Notes: generated from the sequence alone by a model not told the origin. Counted from the stretch's first letter, positions 38,391-47,487 are shown. The stretch: DNA of 64,000 bases from Bdellovibrionales bacterium Ga0074137 (GCA_001464715.1 LNDT01000033.1:24173-88172), one strand, 5' to 3'. Translations and numbers: made by a program.

Positions 38391-41300
38391 TCTACGATTT
38401 CAGGTAAGTAGTAGCCATTGAGAAGCGCCGCTGTTGAGACGATCATACCGACATCCATCAAAGCATTCTCGCAGCGCTCAGGTGTTGGACCTCGGCCACT
38501 TTTGTCGGTGCGAAGTTCGTAGAAACGGTCGAAGTTCTCGCGAATGGAATCAAAGAAGCTTAGTTCTTTTTCTTTTGCGCCAGCGATTCCCTTCATGACC
38601 AAGAAGCCCTTGAAGCGAGAGGGATCTTCTTGGCTATTGAAGAAACTGGCCAAACCGTCATTGTCGCCTCGAATGCACGCATCCAAAACCGAGCTATTGA
38701 TTTTCTCAAGTGTCGCCTTCACGCTGTGGGCAGCGAGGACGTCATCGTGTTTATCGTCGTACTCGATGCTATACGCCCATGCGAAAGCCATCTCGTCGCT
38801 CACGAACATTACTTTTGTCAGAGGATAGACAAAAGTTCTTGTCGCAGGACGAACGATCAATTTACCACCGGGCAAAATGAATGACTCGGGGATGGCCTGC
38901 GATTGGTCGGACGCGGGATCGTAGAGCTTACTTTCAAAGTGAGTGACACGTGTTTTATCATCGCGTGTCTTCAAGGTTAAGATCACGGCTTTCACCGAAA
39001 TTCTAAAGCTTGTTTGACGCCGCACGGTCTCCATAAAGTCCTTTGGCATACGACCACCATCGCGTCCGTAAGCCTGCTGACCCACGAAGTAGCCCATCGA
39101 CAAAATCGGAAGACCGATTCGAGTCGTATCCGACGGAATCGATCCGAACCGAAGATTCTTCTCTACACCAAGCGCCAGCGCCTGAGTGAACTCCACCGGG
39201 AAAAGCGTTGAGTACGAAAACAGTCCATCCGAACCTGAGTACCTAGGAATCGGAAACATCCAGCCACCCAGCATGGTGTACGGATAAGGTGTCGTCAGCG
39301 CGTTGATGGCGGATAGCTTCAGAGGAAGTACCGACAGCGCCGTGTGTGTTCCAAAAACACGTGAGTAGTCAGAATCCGCATCACCGCCGGTCATGCTGGC
39401 TGCGACAACCGCATTGTCCCAATCCATGCGCGAAGCATCTGGACCGGGAATGGTCATTAGGTTCTTCATTTCACGAACAGCCATGCGATTGACGCGGCAA
39501 AGTTCTTTTAATTCTGGTTTTGCGGCAAATATCGCATTCAGCTGGCTGCTTCCTTCAATTTCGCCGGCGCATACACGCGAGAATTCGTAGAGGTCTCGCT
39601 CGCTGCGAGAGATCGCGCGAATTTCTGGTTCAAATTTCTGGCGCATGTGATCATAGAACGTTCGAACGCGGGCGAGAACTGCCAGTGACTTCCACCAAAG
39701 ATAGCCCTCGGCAGAGTCCGTGTTGGTGCCGCGAACATCGGCAAAGGAGTAGATCTTCGAAACCATATTCGCATTGAGGTCTTCGAAGTAGTATTTCACG
39801 ATCGATTCAGCATCGGTTCCACGATCGAAACGATTGCAATAAGGATCCGCACCAAAAGTTGCGTCGAAGTCATTGCACTGAGGGAAGTAAGCCGTGACGT
39901 TCTCTGGTTTGTCGGGATTGCGCGCCGGAATTATTCCACTGGCTGGGACTTTCACAAAAGTAAAGTCAGCAGCATCGCTTCCGCGCTGAAATGTGGCGTA
40001 TTCCTTATTGTAGAGATAGCGAAGAGTTAAAATGTCCTGAGGTCCTGGTTTGATCGACTCAAAATCAGCCATGAGTTCAGTGATAGGATGACGATATCCC
40101 ATGACCGACGTCGCGTTGGTGTGATTGTGAGCAGCACCTTTTTTAAGTTGCTCAAAAAAGCGATTGGGAACAGTTCCTTCCTCAGGAAGAATATTTTCTT
40201 TGAACTGGTGACCAAGACCAATCATGTGTCCGAACTCGTGCAAAATGAGTTCGTGAATGACGTTTCGAAGCCCTTGCTCGTAAGAAGCACCAGACTTCGC
40301 AAAACCGGTCATTAGTGCTGGACCCACATCAATGAATCGGCGATCAGCATCGTGAACAACGCCGCTGGAGGCGCGTCGAAGCTCGTCGGCGGACGCTGTC
40401 GTCAATGTTTTTAGTTTCTGCCCCGCCGACATTGAAGTCTCGTCGCGTCCAAAAACTTTCGACCGAAGTGCTTGCGACGAGTCACCAAGAAATCCGTAAG
40501 CGCGGCGAGCGTCAGATCGAAGCGCCGCCGTCTGCTCTTGTCGATTTCGTAGATCAGTCATGCTGGCCGCGTAAGTTTCGCGAACGGCCGCGCGAAGTGC
40601 GTCCACGCGGAGTGGTGTGAGGCTTTGAAGAGCCTGAGAAGCCGCGTCCTTGGTGCGGTCATTTGATCGATCATTCTGCTTTTCAGCGCCATCTTTTTGA
40701 GGAGCGCCAGACTGTGCTTGTAGCCCAGACTGCGCCTGAAGCATCGACACCAGGCGATTCTCTAGACGAATCAGTCCGTCGGCTCCGATGGTGTCGACGG
40801 TTTTCAGCGGTGTCGTTGGATTAAAATAGGTTTCAAAAAATGCCGGCGATCCCAGGGCTTTCGCACTGAGCGGCGAAGAAACTGTGTTTCCAAAAGCGGT
40901 GGCCTGTGCAGTGTTTCCGCCGGATGATGACGGACTCAAGTGTGATTTTACGTAGCGCTCAAGCATTCCACCATAGAGCGTGATTTGACCCCAGATGATT
41001 TCGCCGTTGCGAACATCAGCTTGCGCCATCCCAACGCCCAATGGTGAGGTCGCGGAGATCTGAGGATCATCGACCCAAACCATCATGGGGTAGCGAAGAT
41101 CGAATGGATATTTCATCGGAGTTTTGTTTAAGCGGAAGGCCTGGGGTTTGCCGATGGACTTCAAAGCGTCGTTCCACTGATCAATGGTTCGCTGTGCGAG
41201 AGGGACGTACGCGTCCGGAAATCCGTGCATGTAGATGTCGTGAGTTTTAGATAGGTCCCACTTTGCGGCGGACCAAATCTGATTAATGCCGTCGGCTTTT

Positions 41301-42115
41301 TCGCCGATTATGTGAAGCGCGTTAAAGTACTTTGCATTCAAGGGACTGTACGGAGTGACTTCGAATTTGGGGTTGTGCTCGAACGCTTTAAAATTGAAAC
41401 GGATACGAGCAGCTACCGCCGAGCCCCAGGTCGGGCTTGTAACGGACGCGGTGAAACCAAGAAAGCCCGTCTTTTTGTCCCACTCGATATCTTGAATACT
41501 GTTGATTTTGCCGTTTCGAGAATCCCAGAACATTGAAAGATCCCAGTCGTCGATCGACAGACCCTCGAGGGCTAGATCCATCATGGGGCGCGCTGAAAAG
41601 TCCGAGCGCGATGCGTTTTCAATGAATTCATTCGTCTCACGACCATAAGAGTCTTTGGCGCGCTCATAATAGTAGTGCTTGCGAATTGGAATCGTAAGAG
41701 CCGGCTTCCACCGCGAGCGATCGTTGGGATAAGTTGGATTTACCAATCGGCCGACAAGGGCGTCCGCGGTAATTTCAAACTCCATATTGCAGTGCCCAGC
41801 CATGTGAACGGCGTGAGTGAGAAACGAGGACGCAATGGCCCCGGACTCTGAGATCGGAGCCCAGCCGCACAAAAACGTCTTTGGTTTGATGGCTGTCGTC
41901 GATTTTCCCGCCGCTGTGACCTGGGCCGCAGTTTCGACAAAGAATGTTTTTTCGATGCCGCGATCATTCGGTGCCGGCGTTTCTTCCGTTGGAGTTCGGA
42001 TCGTGCAGGCGGCATTTCCTAAAACCACAACGGAAATTGACACTGACGCGACCGCAAGTTTCAGCAGAAGAGAATGAGTTTTCATTTTCGACATCTTTTT
42101 AAGTTTGCGGATCAT
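38387..42115 (-). CDS. Large lipoprotein zinc metalloprotease (HExxHxxGxxH)
   Basis: A 1242-residue exported protein with lipobox GNAAC after a long n-region. The active site HEFGHMIGLGH spans residues 626-636, a metzincin-type zinc motif; it is preceded by a WVDDP...GVGMAQADVRNGEIIWGQ segment like that of DUF5117/DUF4953-type proteases, and by an Asp-rich, Gln-rich, Ser-rich linker (about 375-470). A downstream YxPxxYRHPI-like turn (GYRHPITELM) may hold the Met-turn. The ATG at 42115 overlaps the stop of the small membrane gene; ATG at 42085 is an alternative. Likely anchored at the outer membrane or exported. Confidence 0.8.
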   Translation of the reverse strand: MIRKLKKMSKMKTHSLLLKLAVASVSISVVVLGNAACTIRTPTEETPAPNDRGIEKTFFVETAAQVTAAGKSTTAIKPKTFLCGWAPISESGAIASSFLTHAVHMAGHCNMEFEITADALVGRLVNPTYPNDRSRWKPALTIPIRKHYYYERAKDSYGRETNEFIENASRSDFSARPMMDLALEGLSIDDWDLSMFWDSRNGKINSIQDIEWDKKTGFLGFTASVTSPTWGSAVAARIRFNFKAFEHNPKFEVTPYSPLNAKYFNALHIIGEKADGINQIWSAAKWDLSKTHDIYMHGFPDAYVPLAQRTIDQWNDALKSIGKPQAFRLNKTPMKYPFDLRYPMMVWVDDPQISATSPLGVGMAQADVRNGEIIWGQITLYGGMLERYVKSHLSPSSSGGNTAQATAFGNTVSSPLSAKALGSPAFFETYFNPTTPLKTVDTIGADGLIRLENRLVSMLQAQSGLQAQSGAPQKDGAEKQNDRSNDRTKDAASQALQSLTPLRVDALRAAVRETYAASMTDLRNRQEQTAALRSDARRAYGFLGDSSQALRSKVFGRDETSMSAGQKLKTLTTASADELRRASSGVVHDADRRFIDVGPALMTGFAKSGASYEQGLRNVIHELILHEFGHMIGLGHQFKENILPEEGTVPNRFFEQLKKGAAHNHTNATSVMGYRHPITELMADFESIKPGPQDILTLRYLYNKEYATFQRGSDAADFTFVKVPASGIIPARNPDKPENVTAYFPQCNDFDATFGADPYCNRFDRGTDAESIVKYYFEDLNANMVSKIYSFADVRGTNTDSAEGYLWWKSLAVLARVRTFYDHMRQKFEPEIRAISRSERDLYEFSRVCAGEIEGSSQLNAIFAAKPELKELCRVNRMAVREMKNLMTIPGPDASRMDWDNAVVAASMTGGDADSDYSRVFGTHTALSVLPLKLSAINALTTPYPYTMLGGWMFPIPRYSGSDGLFSYSTLFPVEFTQALALGVEKNLRFGSIPSDTTRIGLPILSMGYFVGQQAYGRDGGRMPKDFMETVRRQTSFRISVKAVILTLKTRDDKTRVTHFESKLYDPASDQSQAIPESFILPGGKLIVRPATRTFVYPLTKVMFVSDEMAFAWAYSIEYDDKHDDVLAAHSVKATLEKINSSVLDACIRGDNDGLASFFNSQEDPSRFKGFLVMKGIAGAKEKELSFFDSIRENFDRFYELRTDKSGRGPTPERCENALMDVGMIVSTAALLNGYYLPEIVD

Positions 42116-42369
42116 CTTGCGGCCCTCGATTTTTTTTCAGGTGCTGAATCGTCGGTTACCTGCTCGGCGACTTGAGAGAGATTTGCTGCAGGGCTATAGG
42201 CCGCTCGCGTGTCAAACATCGGGCGGCGAGCTTCTTCGGCCGCGATGCCGAAGAAAACCACGACAAACAACAGAAGAAGCCAAAAGCTTACGATGTCCGA
42301 ATCGCCGCTGTGAGGCGTCGCCTTTTGTGAATTTGGCAGTGCCGCTTTTCTCTGTTTTTTCGCTGGCAT
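42112..42369 (-). CDS. Small single-helix membrane protein at the head of the operon
   Basis: An 85-residue protein starting at the ATG at 42369 (MPAKKQRK). A Lys-rich start is followed by one hydrophobic helix (about 27-45, SFWLLLLFVVVFFGIAA) and a short polar tail. Its stop overlaps the metalloprotease start by 4 bp (ATGA). It probably belongs to the same machine. Upstream in-frame codons do not look coding. Confidence 0.6.
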   Translation of the reverse strand: MPAKKQRKAALPNSQKATPHSGDSDIVSFWLLLLFVVVFFGIAAEEARRPMFDTRAAYSPAANLSQVAEQVTDDSAPEKKSRAAR

Positions 42370-42700
42370 TGATTCTCTCACTGGGACCTCCAAAACGAAC
42401 TGACCAAAACGGACTGACCTGACATTCGAACTCAAGTCAGAAGTACAAGGCACGGGCCGCATTTTCCGCGGGGCGAACAAAACTTAGACATCGAAAATGA
42501 TTCGGCTTTTCCTGTTTTAGAACGGGCGAAAGAAGTGGCGGCGGACCCTCAGCGGCTTTCTGAGCGTTTGAAAGTGACCAAAAATGTCTCCGGATTGGTT
42601 CCGAAATGGGTGGCTGGTCTGTGGGATTTTTTAAGCGTGTATTGCGTCGATGCTAACGTTTGGTTTTTATTTGTTTTTTGTTAGCCAATCACGTTTCTAG
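42370..42700. other. Divergent intergenic region
   Basis: About 330 bp between the small membrane gene and the regulator. An open plus-strand frame covers about 42432-42683 with a plausible amino acid pattern (ERAKEVAADPQRLSERLKVTK) but no good start codon or SD, so it is only a possible decayed or short gene. No operator was recognised. Confidence 0.4.
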
Positions 42701-43435
42701 GTGGATAAGATTTCAGACGTGTCAGATATAGAAAAAGTTCCCACAGAAAAAATCCGAGTTCTCGTTGTCGAAGACGAGGCTGATATTCGAAGAATCCTAA
42801 AGGACCTGCTTGAGGCTCAAGGCTTTTTTGTCGCCGATCTCGCGTCGGGGCATGCGATTCTCCATCAAATCGAGCTTCATCAGCCGGACGTTTTACTCGT
42901 CGATCAGATGATGCCTGGTGTGACGGGTAGCGAGTTGATTTCCCAGGTGCGAAGCGACGATCGCCACGCATCGCTTCCCATCATCATGGTCACAGGTCTG
43001 AGTGGCGAAGAAGACAAAGTGCGAGTTTTGAATTTGGGCGCTGACGACTACGTCACGAAGCCCTTTTTACCTAAGGAACTCGCGGCTCGCATCAACGCGC
43101 TCGTTCGGCGAACGGCCGCTCGAGAGCTTGCTTCGAAGTCGGAACCTCAAGAGCTTATTCGTGGAACGATCCGCATCGAACTTCGCTCGCACCGTGCCTT
43201 CATCGGTGGAGAAGAAGTTCAACTGACCTTGACGGAATTTAAAATTTTGCGAGAGCTTCTCCGGCAAGTCGATCATGTTCTCACGCGCGAGCAACTTCGC
43301 GAACGCGCGCTTGAGAGCGTGAATGTAACGGATCGAACGATCGACGTGCATATGGCGAGTTTGCGAAAAAAGCTTGGAACCGTCGGCGATACAATCGAAA
43401 CCGTTCGCGGCGTCGGCTACCGACTAGCACGCTGA
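42701..43435 (+). CDS. OmpR/PhoB-family response regulator
   Basis: A 244-residue regulator. Receiver domain with VVEDEADIRR, phospho-acceptor in LLVDQMMPGVTG and the switch Lys in VTKPF; then a winged-helix DNA-binding domain with LTLTEFKILREL, TDRTIDVHMASLRKKLG and VRGVGYRL. The start is a GTG at 42701. It has no partner kinase in the window. It is divergent from the protease/lipoprotein operon and could regulate it, which is only a suggestion from position. Confidence 0.92.
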   Translation: MDKISDVSDIEKVPTEKIRVLVVEDEADIRRILKDLLEAQGFFVADLASGHAILHQIELHQPDVLLVDQMMPGVTGSELISQVRSDDRHASLPIIMVTGLSGEEDKVRVLNLGADDYVTKPFLPKELAARINALVRRTAARELASKSEPQELIRGTIRIELRSHRAFIGGEEVQLTLTEFKILRELLRQVDHVLTREQLRERALESVNVTDRTIDVHMASLRKKLGTVGDTIETVRGVGYRLAR

Positions 43436-43467
43436 TCGGCGCCAGATTGGCGCGCTAAAAACGAAGA

Positions 43468-43515
43468 ACGGGGGAGGATCTTCTCCTCGGCCCCGTGTTC
43501 TAGGTAGGACTTTTT
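43468..43515 (+). terminator. Terminator after the OmpR-family regulator
   Basis: ACGGGG-GAGGA-TCTTC-TCCTC-GG-CCCCGT hairpin 33 bp after the stop codon, followed by a T5 run at 43511-43515. Confidence 0.6.
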
Positions 43516-43569
43516 GGTAGGTTTGCGGCGGCTGTAGATTCCGCGAACGCGGTAGCTGCCGGTAGGTTT
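43516..43569. repeat. Hairpin flanked by a 9-bp direct repeat
   Basis: GGTAGGTTT occurs at both ends (about 43516-43524 and 43561-43569). Between them GGC-GGCT..AGCTGCC and the inner CCGCG-AA-CGCGG pair to form a two-tier hairpin. May be part of a structured RNA or a small mobile repeat. Confidence 0.5.
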
Positions 43570-44263
43570 ATATAAGTCTCCGAACACTTCGGTTCAGTGC
43601 TACTACTGCCTCTCGCAGGTTCGCTCGACTCACTTCCCTCATCTCTGCGTCCACCCTTTCAGGTTTCTTCAGCAACAAGTTATCCTTACTTAGAGCATTC
43701 ACCGTGCCAGCCTTTCGGCGGGTTTTCGTCAGGTGTGCAGAGTCGTTTTGCCCCCTGGTTCCGCTAGCTAAAATGCCACTTCCGTTAGCAAATTCGGCCC
43801 AAATTAAATATAAGCAAGAGAGGATGTTAAGACCGCTTTTGCCATAAAATTTACTTATGTACCTTCGGACCTCGGGCTAAGAGGATTTTTGCCACCATTT
43901 CGAAGACCGCCGTGAAAAATGGTCCCAGTTTGCGGCTCAAGCCTGTCACGTTTTTCGACAGCACAAATAAGCCTAGAATTTTCAAACACTTACCTTGGTG
44001 ACGGCGCGTCCGCCCCCCGGAATAGGGCCAAGGCCGTAACTTGCGCGACAGCGACGTTTTGGGGCGTCGATGCTTTTTGAGCCGAAATCCGGTGCCTTCC
44101 GGTCCACCCAATACAGCGTCATTTCAAGGGCTTAACGTAACCGCCGTGGGGGCGCGGCGAGGCGGAACGTAAGTCCTTTGGATTGGGCACCGACCTTGAA
44201 CTGTAGGTCGTTGAAGAATGATTTTCGAAGAACGCAGTTGGTTCGTATTTGTGGAGTGTGATC

Positions 44264-44908
44264 GTGGCGGTATTTAAACGTTTTCAACTTAAAGTCTGGG
44301 GTATCGCGGCCATCATGGCCCTCAGTCTTATGGTGCAGGCGTGTGCTCCACAGCTCTCGCCACAGTCCTCGTGCAACTTCGTTATGAGCAACGAAGCCCA
44401 GCGTGTCTCTTGGGGCGCAGAAGCTCCTGTCATCCTTTATGTCGATAGTTCTGTGCCGTCCGAATTTTTCGGAGCGATCCAGGCGGGCGTCAATACTTGG
44501 AATCAGTCTCTGGGCCGAGAAGTTCTTAAAATTGGCGGTTGGTCGACGGCGTATCCGACCGAGCGGCAAGATGGCGTTAACGTCATTTACTTCAAACGCG
44601 ACTGGCCCGAAGCGAGCAAAGACAAACAAGCCGTCACGACAATCCACTGGGCGGGCGACCGAATTTTTGAAGCCGATATCAGCGTGAACGGAAATCCCTC
44701 TCACTATGTTTATTTCTGGGGGCCGGAGCCAATTCCACGGCGAGTTGATTTCGAATCACTTCTTCTTCACGAGCTCGGACATGTTTTGGGACTTGATCAT
44801 TCTGAAGTTGAAGTGGCCGGCACAGTGATGGCGAAAAAACTGATGGATACAACAACACGCCGTCAGCCCGTTGCAGCCGACGTCGATAACTTGCGATGTG
44901 AATATTAA
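44264..44908 (+). CDS. Matrixin-like lipoprotein metalloprotease
   Basis: A 214-residue lipoprotein. The GTG at 44264 follows GGAG at 44252-44255 and yields a good signal peptide with lipobox VQAC; two other GTG/TTG codons lie upstream. The zinc site HELGHVLGLDH is complete (HExxHxxGxxH) and followed by a Met-turn candidate VMAKKLM, as in M10 matrixins. Small catalytic domain only. It may work on proteins at the cell surface; the substrate is unknown. Confidence 0.82.
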   Translation: MAVFKRFQLKVWGIAAIMALSLMVQACAPQLSPQSSCNFVMSNEAQRVSWGAEAPVILYVDSSVPSEFFGAIQAGVNTWNQSLGREVLKIGGWSTAYPTERQDGVNVIYFKRDWPEASKDKQAVTTIHWAGDRIFEADISVNGNPSHYVYFWGPEPIPRRVDFESLLLHELGHVLGLDHSEVEVAGTVMAKKLMDTTTRRQPVAADVDNLRCEY

Positions 44909-44918
44909 AACGGTGTGG

Positions 44919-45083
44919 ATGCGGATGAGCCTTACCGCCGCGGAGGCGCTCACGGTGACGCTTCAGGCGCGTCAGAGCATTTACAATGCGCCTAATCGAA
45001 CCAGCGAAGTGATCGATGCGGCCTTAAGTTTGAATAGAGATGAGCTGGAGTTTGATAAAAAGTTCCAAATTGGAACTTTTTAA
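44919..45083 (+). CDS. Small hypothetical protein
   Basis: A 54-residue frame starting MRMSLTAAEALTV, 10 bp after the matrixin-like gene. It looks soluble and helical, then polar. No SD stronger than a GTGTGG stretch. Could be translated in the same operon; support is limited to composition and position. Confidence 0.4.
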   Translation: MRMSLTAAEALTVTLQARQSIYNAPNRTSEVIDAALSLNRDELEFDKKFQIGTF

Positions 45084-45162
45084 ATCAGAAGCTGTTGTTG
45101 TTTGTAAGGATATTTAAGTTGTTTAGTTCGCCCGGAAGTCGCGACGATAGTCGTGTGGAGGA

Positions 45163-45474
45163 ATGATGTCACAGAAGCCGCCCCAAAATTTAACGAGTGT
45201 TTCTGGTTTTGTTTCGAGCCGTGCTTCAGGTCGAATTCCTGTCTCCATTACTATTTCCAGTTCCGTCGATCATTTCATCGGAGCCGATGCGGCTCGCGCA
45301 GAAAAAATCAGCCTCGCGCTTTCGGCGCCGGCCTACCACGAGCTTCTTGAAAATCCGCACGTTGAAATTGATGGTCTACAGCGCCTCGAAGAAAATCTCG
45401 CGCGTCTTGAAGATCTTCACGGTCGTCTTCAGTTTCTAATGCGAGACGTGACCGGTTTGTTGCGCCGGCGCTAG
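45163..45474 (+). CDS. Hypothetical protein, 103 residues
   Basis: A soluble protein with a Ser/Gly-rich first third, a helical AARAEKISLALSAPAYHELLE region and an LxxLEExLARLExLHGRL coiled-coil-like helix near the end. A strong SD (GGAGG near 45157-45161) precedes ATGs at 45163 and 45166. No family recognised. It converges with the coiled-coil/Hsp20 gene. Confidence 0.6.
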   Translation: MMSQKPPQNLTSVSGFVSSRASGRIPVSITISSSVDHFIGADAARAEKISLALSAPAYHELLENPHVEIDGLQRLEENLARLEDLHGRLQFLMRDVTGLLRRR

Positions 45475-45487
45475 ATCGTGGCGCCCA

Positions 45488-47053
45488 TCAGCGCTTTGGA
45501 ATTTTGACGGTGATTGTGCCGTCCTCTGCAATATTCTTCACGACACCTTCGCGATAGATGGGATCCTTCAAAACCATTTCTTGTCGCCACGTCTGAAATG
45601 CGTGGCTTGATGATTTCACACCTTGAGCTTCGGTCTTCTGCTCGATCTGTCGGGCGGCTGATAAGAAAACCTTCCCATCCTTCACTCGGATATCGACACG
45701 CTCACGCTCATGCGGCGCTACTTTCGCTGTGACCAGATAGTGGTCGGCGTGATCTTGAAGACGGGCCTCGAAGTTTTGAAGTGCATAGAACGGGTCGTCT
45801 TTTCGGGCTGTTACGGCACCAAACTTAAGATCATGTTCGCGCTGCTGTTGATAGAGCGCTTTGGCGTACTGTTGCTTTTGAGTTTGCAGAGTCGCTTTGT
45901 GGGTCACGTCGTTTCGAGCGAAGCGTTCGTCGAAGTCACCTTTTTGTTCGTTCAAAGTCGCTTCGTGGAGTTTTTCGCGCTCGTCGATTTTTTGCTTCAG
46001 AATAGCTTGGTCTTGTTTGGTCTTCGTGTCGGCGATGATAGCGCGCTCTTCTTCTTCCGCCCGATAGGCCTCATCTTGTTTTTTCATATTCTGCTCGAAC
46101 TGGATTTTTCGAGTCTGAAGCTGAGTTTCGCCTTCTTTTTGGACACGCTGGGTTTCGCCCGAATATTCCTGCTGAACTTTTTCGTTGTTCACCAGGTAGC
46201 GTTGACGTGAGTTTTGAAGTTCTGCGGTCTGAGTTTTTTCAAGATCGGTGCGGCGTTTTTCGGCCGAGGCGCGAGCTTCTGCAAACGACATCTGCGATTG
46301 ATCTCGAAGGGATGTCAGCGCTTGATTGGCTTCGATGCGTTCATTGGTCATCTGTTTTTGTTGCTGACCTCGAAGCTGCACCAGGGTTTCTCCGCCCTGT
46401 TTTCGTTGCGCTTCGATCTGTGCCTGAGTTTGGGTTCGAGTGGTGTTCACTTTCTGAGTGGCCGCCGCTTGTTCCTCTTTGATCCGAGCTTGATTCTCGA
46501 CTTTTGTTTCCGTTAGGACCTTGTTAGCTCGCTCTTGAGACTGCTGAAGTTCGCTGCGTGTTTGCTGTTGAAGCTGCTGCTGAGCTTTTTGCTGACGCGA
46601 AATCGCTTCCTGCATTTTGACTTGAGACTCATCCAGTGCACGAGTTTGATTTTCACGCACTGCTTGAAGTGTTTGTTTTGCTCGCTCACGTTCGAGGTCG
46701 ATTTGAGCTTGCGAGCTTTCTCGTTGAATCGCAGATCGCTTTTTCAGATCACTGTACTGACGTTCGGTCTGATCGCTAGTCTGCCGAATTTTTTCTCGCG
46801 CTTGGCTTTCGACGGATTGGACGCGGTCTTCGTTGCGACTTTTGATTTGCACGACCGCAGCGTCACCCGATTCGCGGGTGTCTCGAAGATCTCGTTTGTT
46901 GGATTCTTTGAGTCGGCGAATTTCAGCTTCGTGCTGCGATTGCAGCGCGGCTTTTTCATCCTTGAACTCGTCTCGCACGTCGCGCAATTGGTCGGTCTGC
47001 GAATCTCGCATCCGACGCATATCGCCTCGTCCGGCAGAAATTTCTGACGCCAT
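45488..47053 (-). CDS. Coiled-coil protein fused to a C-terminal Hsp20/alpha-crystallin-like domain
   Basis: A 521-residue protein. Residues ~10-400 are nearly uninterrupted Gln/Lys/Glu/Arg-rich coiled coil with no Pro. The last ~105 residues look like an alpha-crystallin domain: FEARLQDHADHYLVTAKVAPHE, then VRVKDGKVFLSA, then QEMVLKDPIYREGVVKN and a closing DGTITVKIPK. The Hsp20 domain is short of the usual IxI tail. I know this domain pair as unusual. Chaperone or cytoskeleton-like filament roles are possible but unproven. The ATG at 47053 is chosen over a TTG 6 bp upstream. Confidence 0.7.
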   Translation of the reverse strand: MASEISAGRGDMRRMRDSQTDQLRDVRDEFKDEKAALQSQHEAEIRRLKESNKRDLRDTRESGDAAVVQIKSRNEDRVQSVESQAREKIRQTSDQTERQYSDLKKRSAIQRESSQAQIDLERERAKQTLQAVRENQTRALDESQVKMQEAISRQQKAQQQLQQQTRSELQQSQERANKVLTETKVENQARIKEEQAAATQKVNTTRTQTQAQIEAQRKQGGETLVQLRGQQQKQMTNERIEANQALTSLRDQSQMSFAEARASAEKRRTDLEKTQTAELQNSRQRYLVNNEKVQQEYSGETQRVQKEGETQLQTRKIQFEQNMKKQDEAYRAEEEERAIIADTKTKQDQAILKQKIDEREKLHEATLNEQKGDFDERFARNDVTHKATLQTQKQQYAKALYQQQREHDLKFGAVTARKDDPFYALQNFEARLQDHADHYLVTAKVAPHERERVDIRVKDGKVFLSAARQIEQKTEAQGVKSSSHAFQTWRQEMVLKDPIYREGVVKNIAEDGTITVKIPKR

Positions 47054-47122
47054 TCTCAAATCGTAACACGGGAACTTTCCCTGGATAGGGCTAGTACTGC
47101 GGGAAGCTTAGCGTGGGCCGTA

Positions 47123-47452
47123 CTATGGTTTTGGATCTGTCGTCGCGACTTGACCTTCGGCGGGGGCCGGGGCGGGGCAGAGTGCACCGACATAGTCGTT
47201 GCGAGTCCAGCACATCCAAGTCTGTTCGATTTCGACCAGTTCGGTTTTTTTAACGTAGTGGTACATCGGGTACTGAATGTGATCGAACCGCGAAACCACG
47301 CGTCGTTCTGTTCCGCCGTTTTGGTCACGAATCACCAAGCGAAACGCACGAAGTTCCGCGTTCGACGCTGGCGGGAACAGAATCGCTGCGAGCGCTATCA
47401 ACGTTAGAAACCAATTGATGAGCGACTGCTTTGTCATACGCGCTTTGGACAT
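47123..47452 (-). CDS. Small secreted protein
   Basis: A 109-residue exported protein. Signal peptide cleaved near PPASNA; the mature part has LRAFRLVIRDQNG, FDHIQYPMYHYVKKTELVEIEQTWMCW and a second Cys (ALCPAP), so a disulfide is likely. The DHIQYPxY...TWMCW pattern recurs in Bdellovibrio-like small proteins in my memory, function unknown. The ATG at 47452 or 47437 starts it. Confidence 0.65.
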   Translation of the reverse strand: MSKARMTKQSLINWFLTLIALAAILFPPASNAELRAFRLVIRDQNGGTERRVVSRFDHIQYPMYHYVKKTELVEIEQTWMCWTRNDYVGALCPAPAPAEGQVATTDPKP

Positions 47453-47487
47453 TTTGGCTTATCGGTCGGAGCGGGGCTTGGCATTAG

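Larger units (their letters stand above)
43436..44263. other. Long non-coding stretch with several hairpins
   Basis: About 830 bp with no convincing gene. It holds a terminator-like hairpin (43468-43496), a hairpin flanked by a 9-bp direct repeat (43516-43569), and a structured part (about 43610-43760). On the minus strand the latter has a GNRA hairpin ACCT-GAAA-GGGT followed by GGACGCAGAG. I cannot match it to an RNA family. The right part (43860-44200) contains only short frames. Confidence 0.6.

Noticed and set aside
43610..43760. Cyclic-di-GMP (GEMM-I) riboswitch on the minus strand
   Set aside because: GAAA hairpin and GACGCA are present, but the flanking GGC/GCC pairing and the second receptor stem of the consensus are not.
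43610..43760. RNase P RNA or tmRNA
   Set aside because: Neither the GAGGAAAGTCC/ACAGAA motifs of RNase P nor the tRNA-like ends of tmRNA are present on either strand.
44132..44704. Open frame of 190 codons on the minus strand
   Set aside because: It is antisense to the matrixin-like lipoprotein, whose HELGHVLGLDH site and lipobox are convincing.
45710..47047. Hydrophobic open frames on the plus strand
   Set aside because: They are antisense to the coiled-coil gene; Gln/Lys/Glu-rich codons read backwards give Leu/Phe-rich frames.
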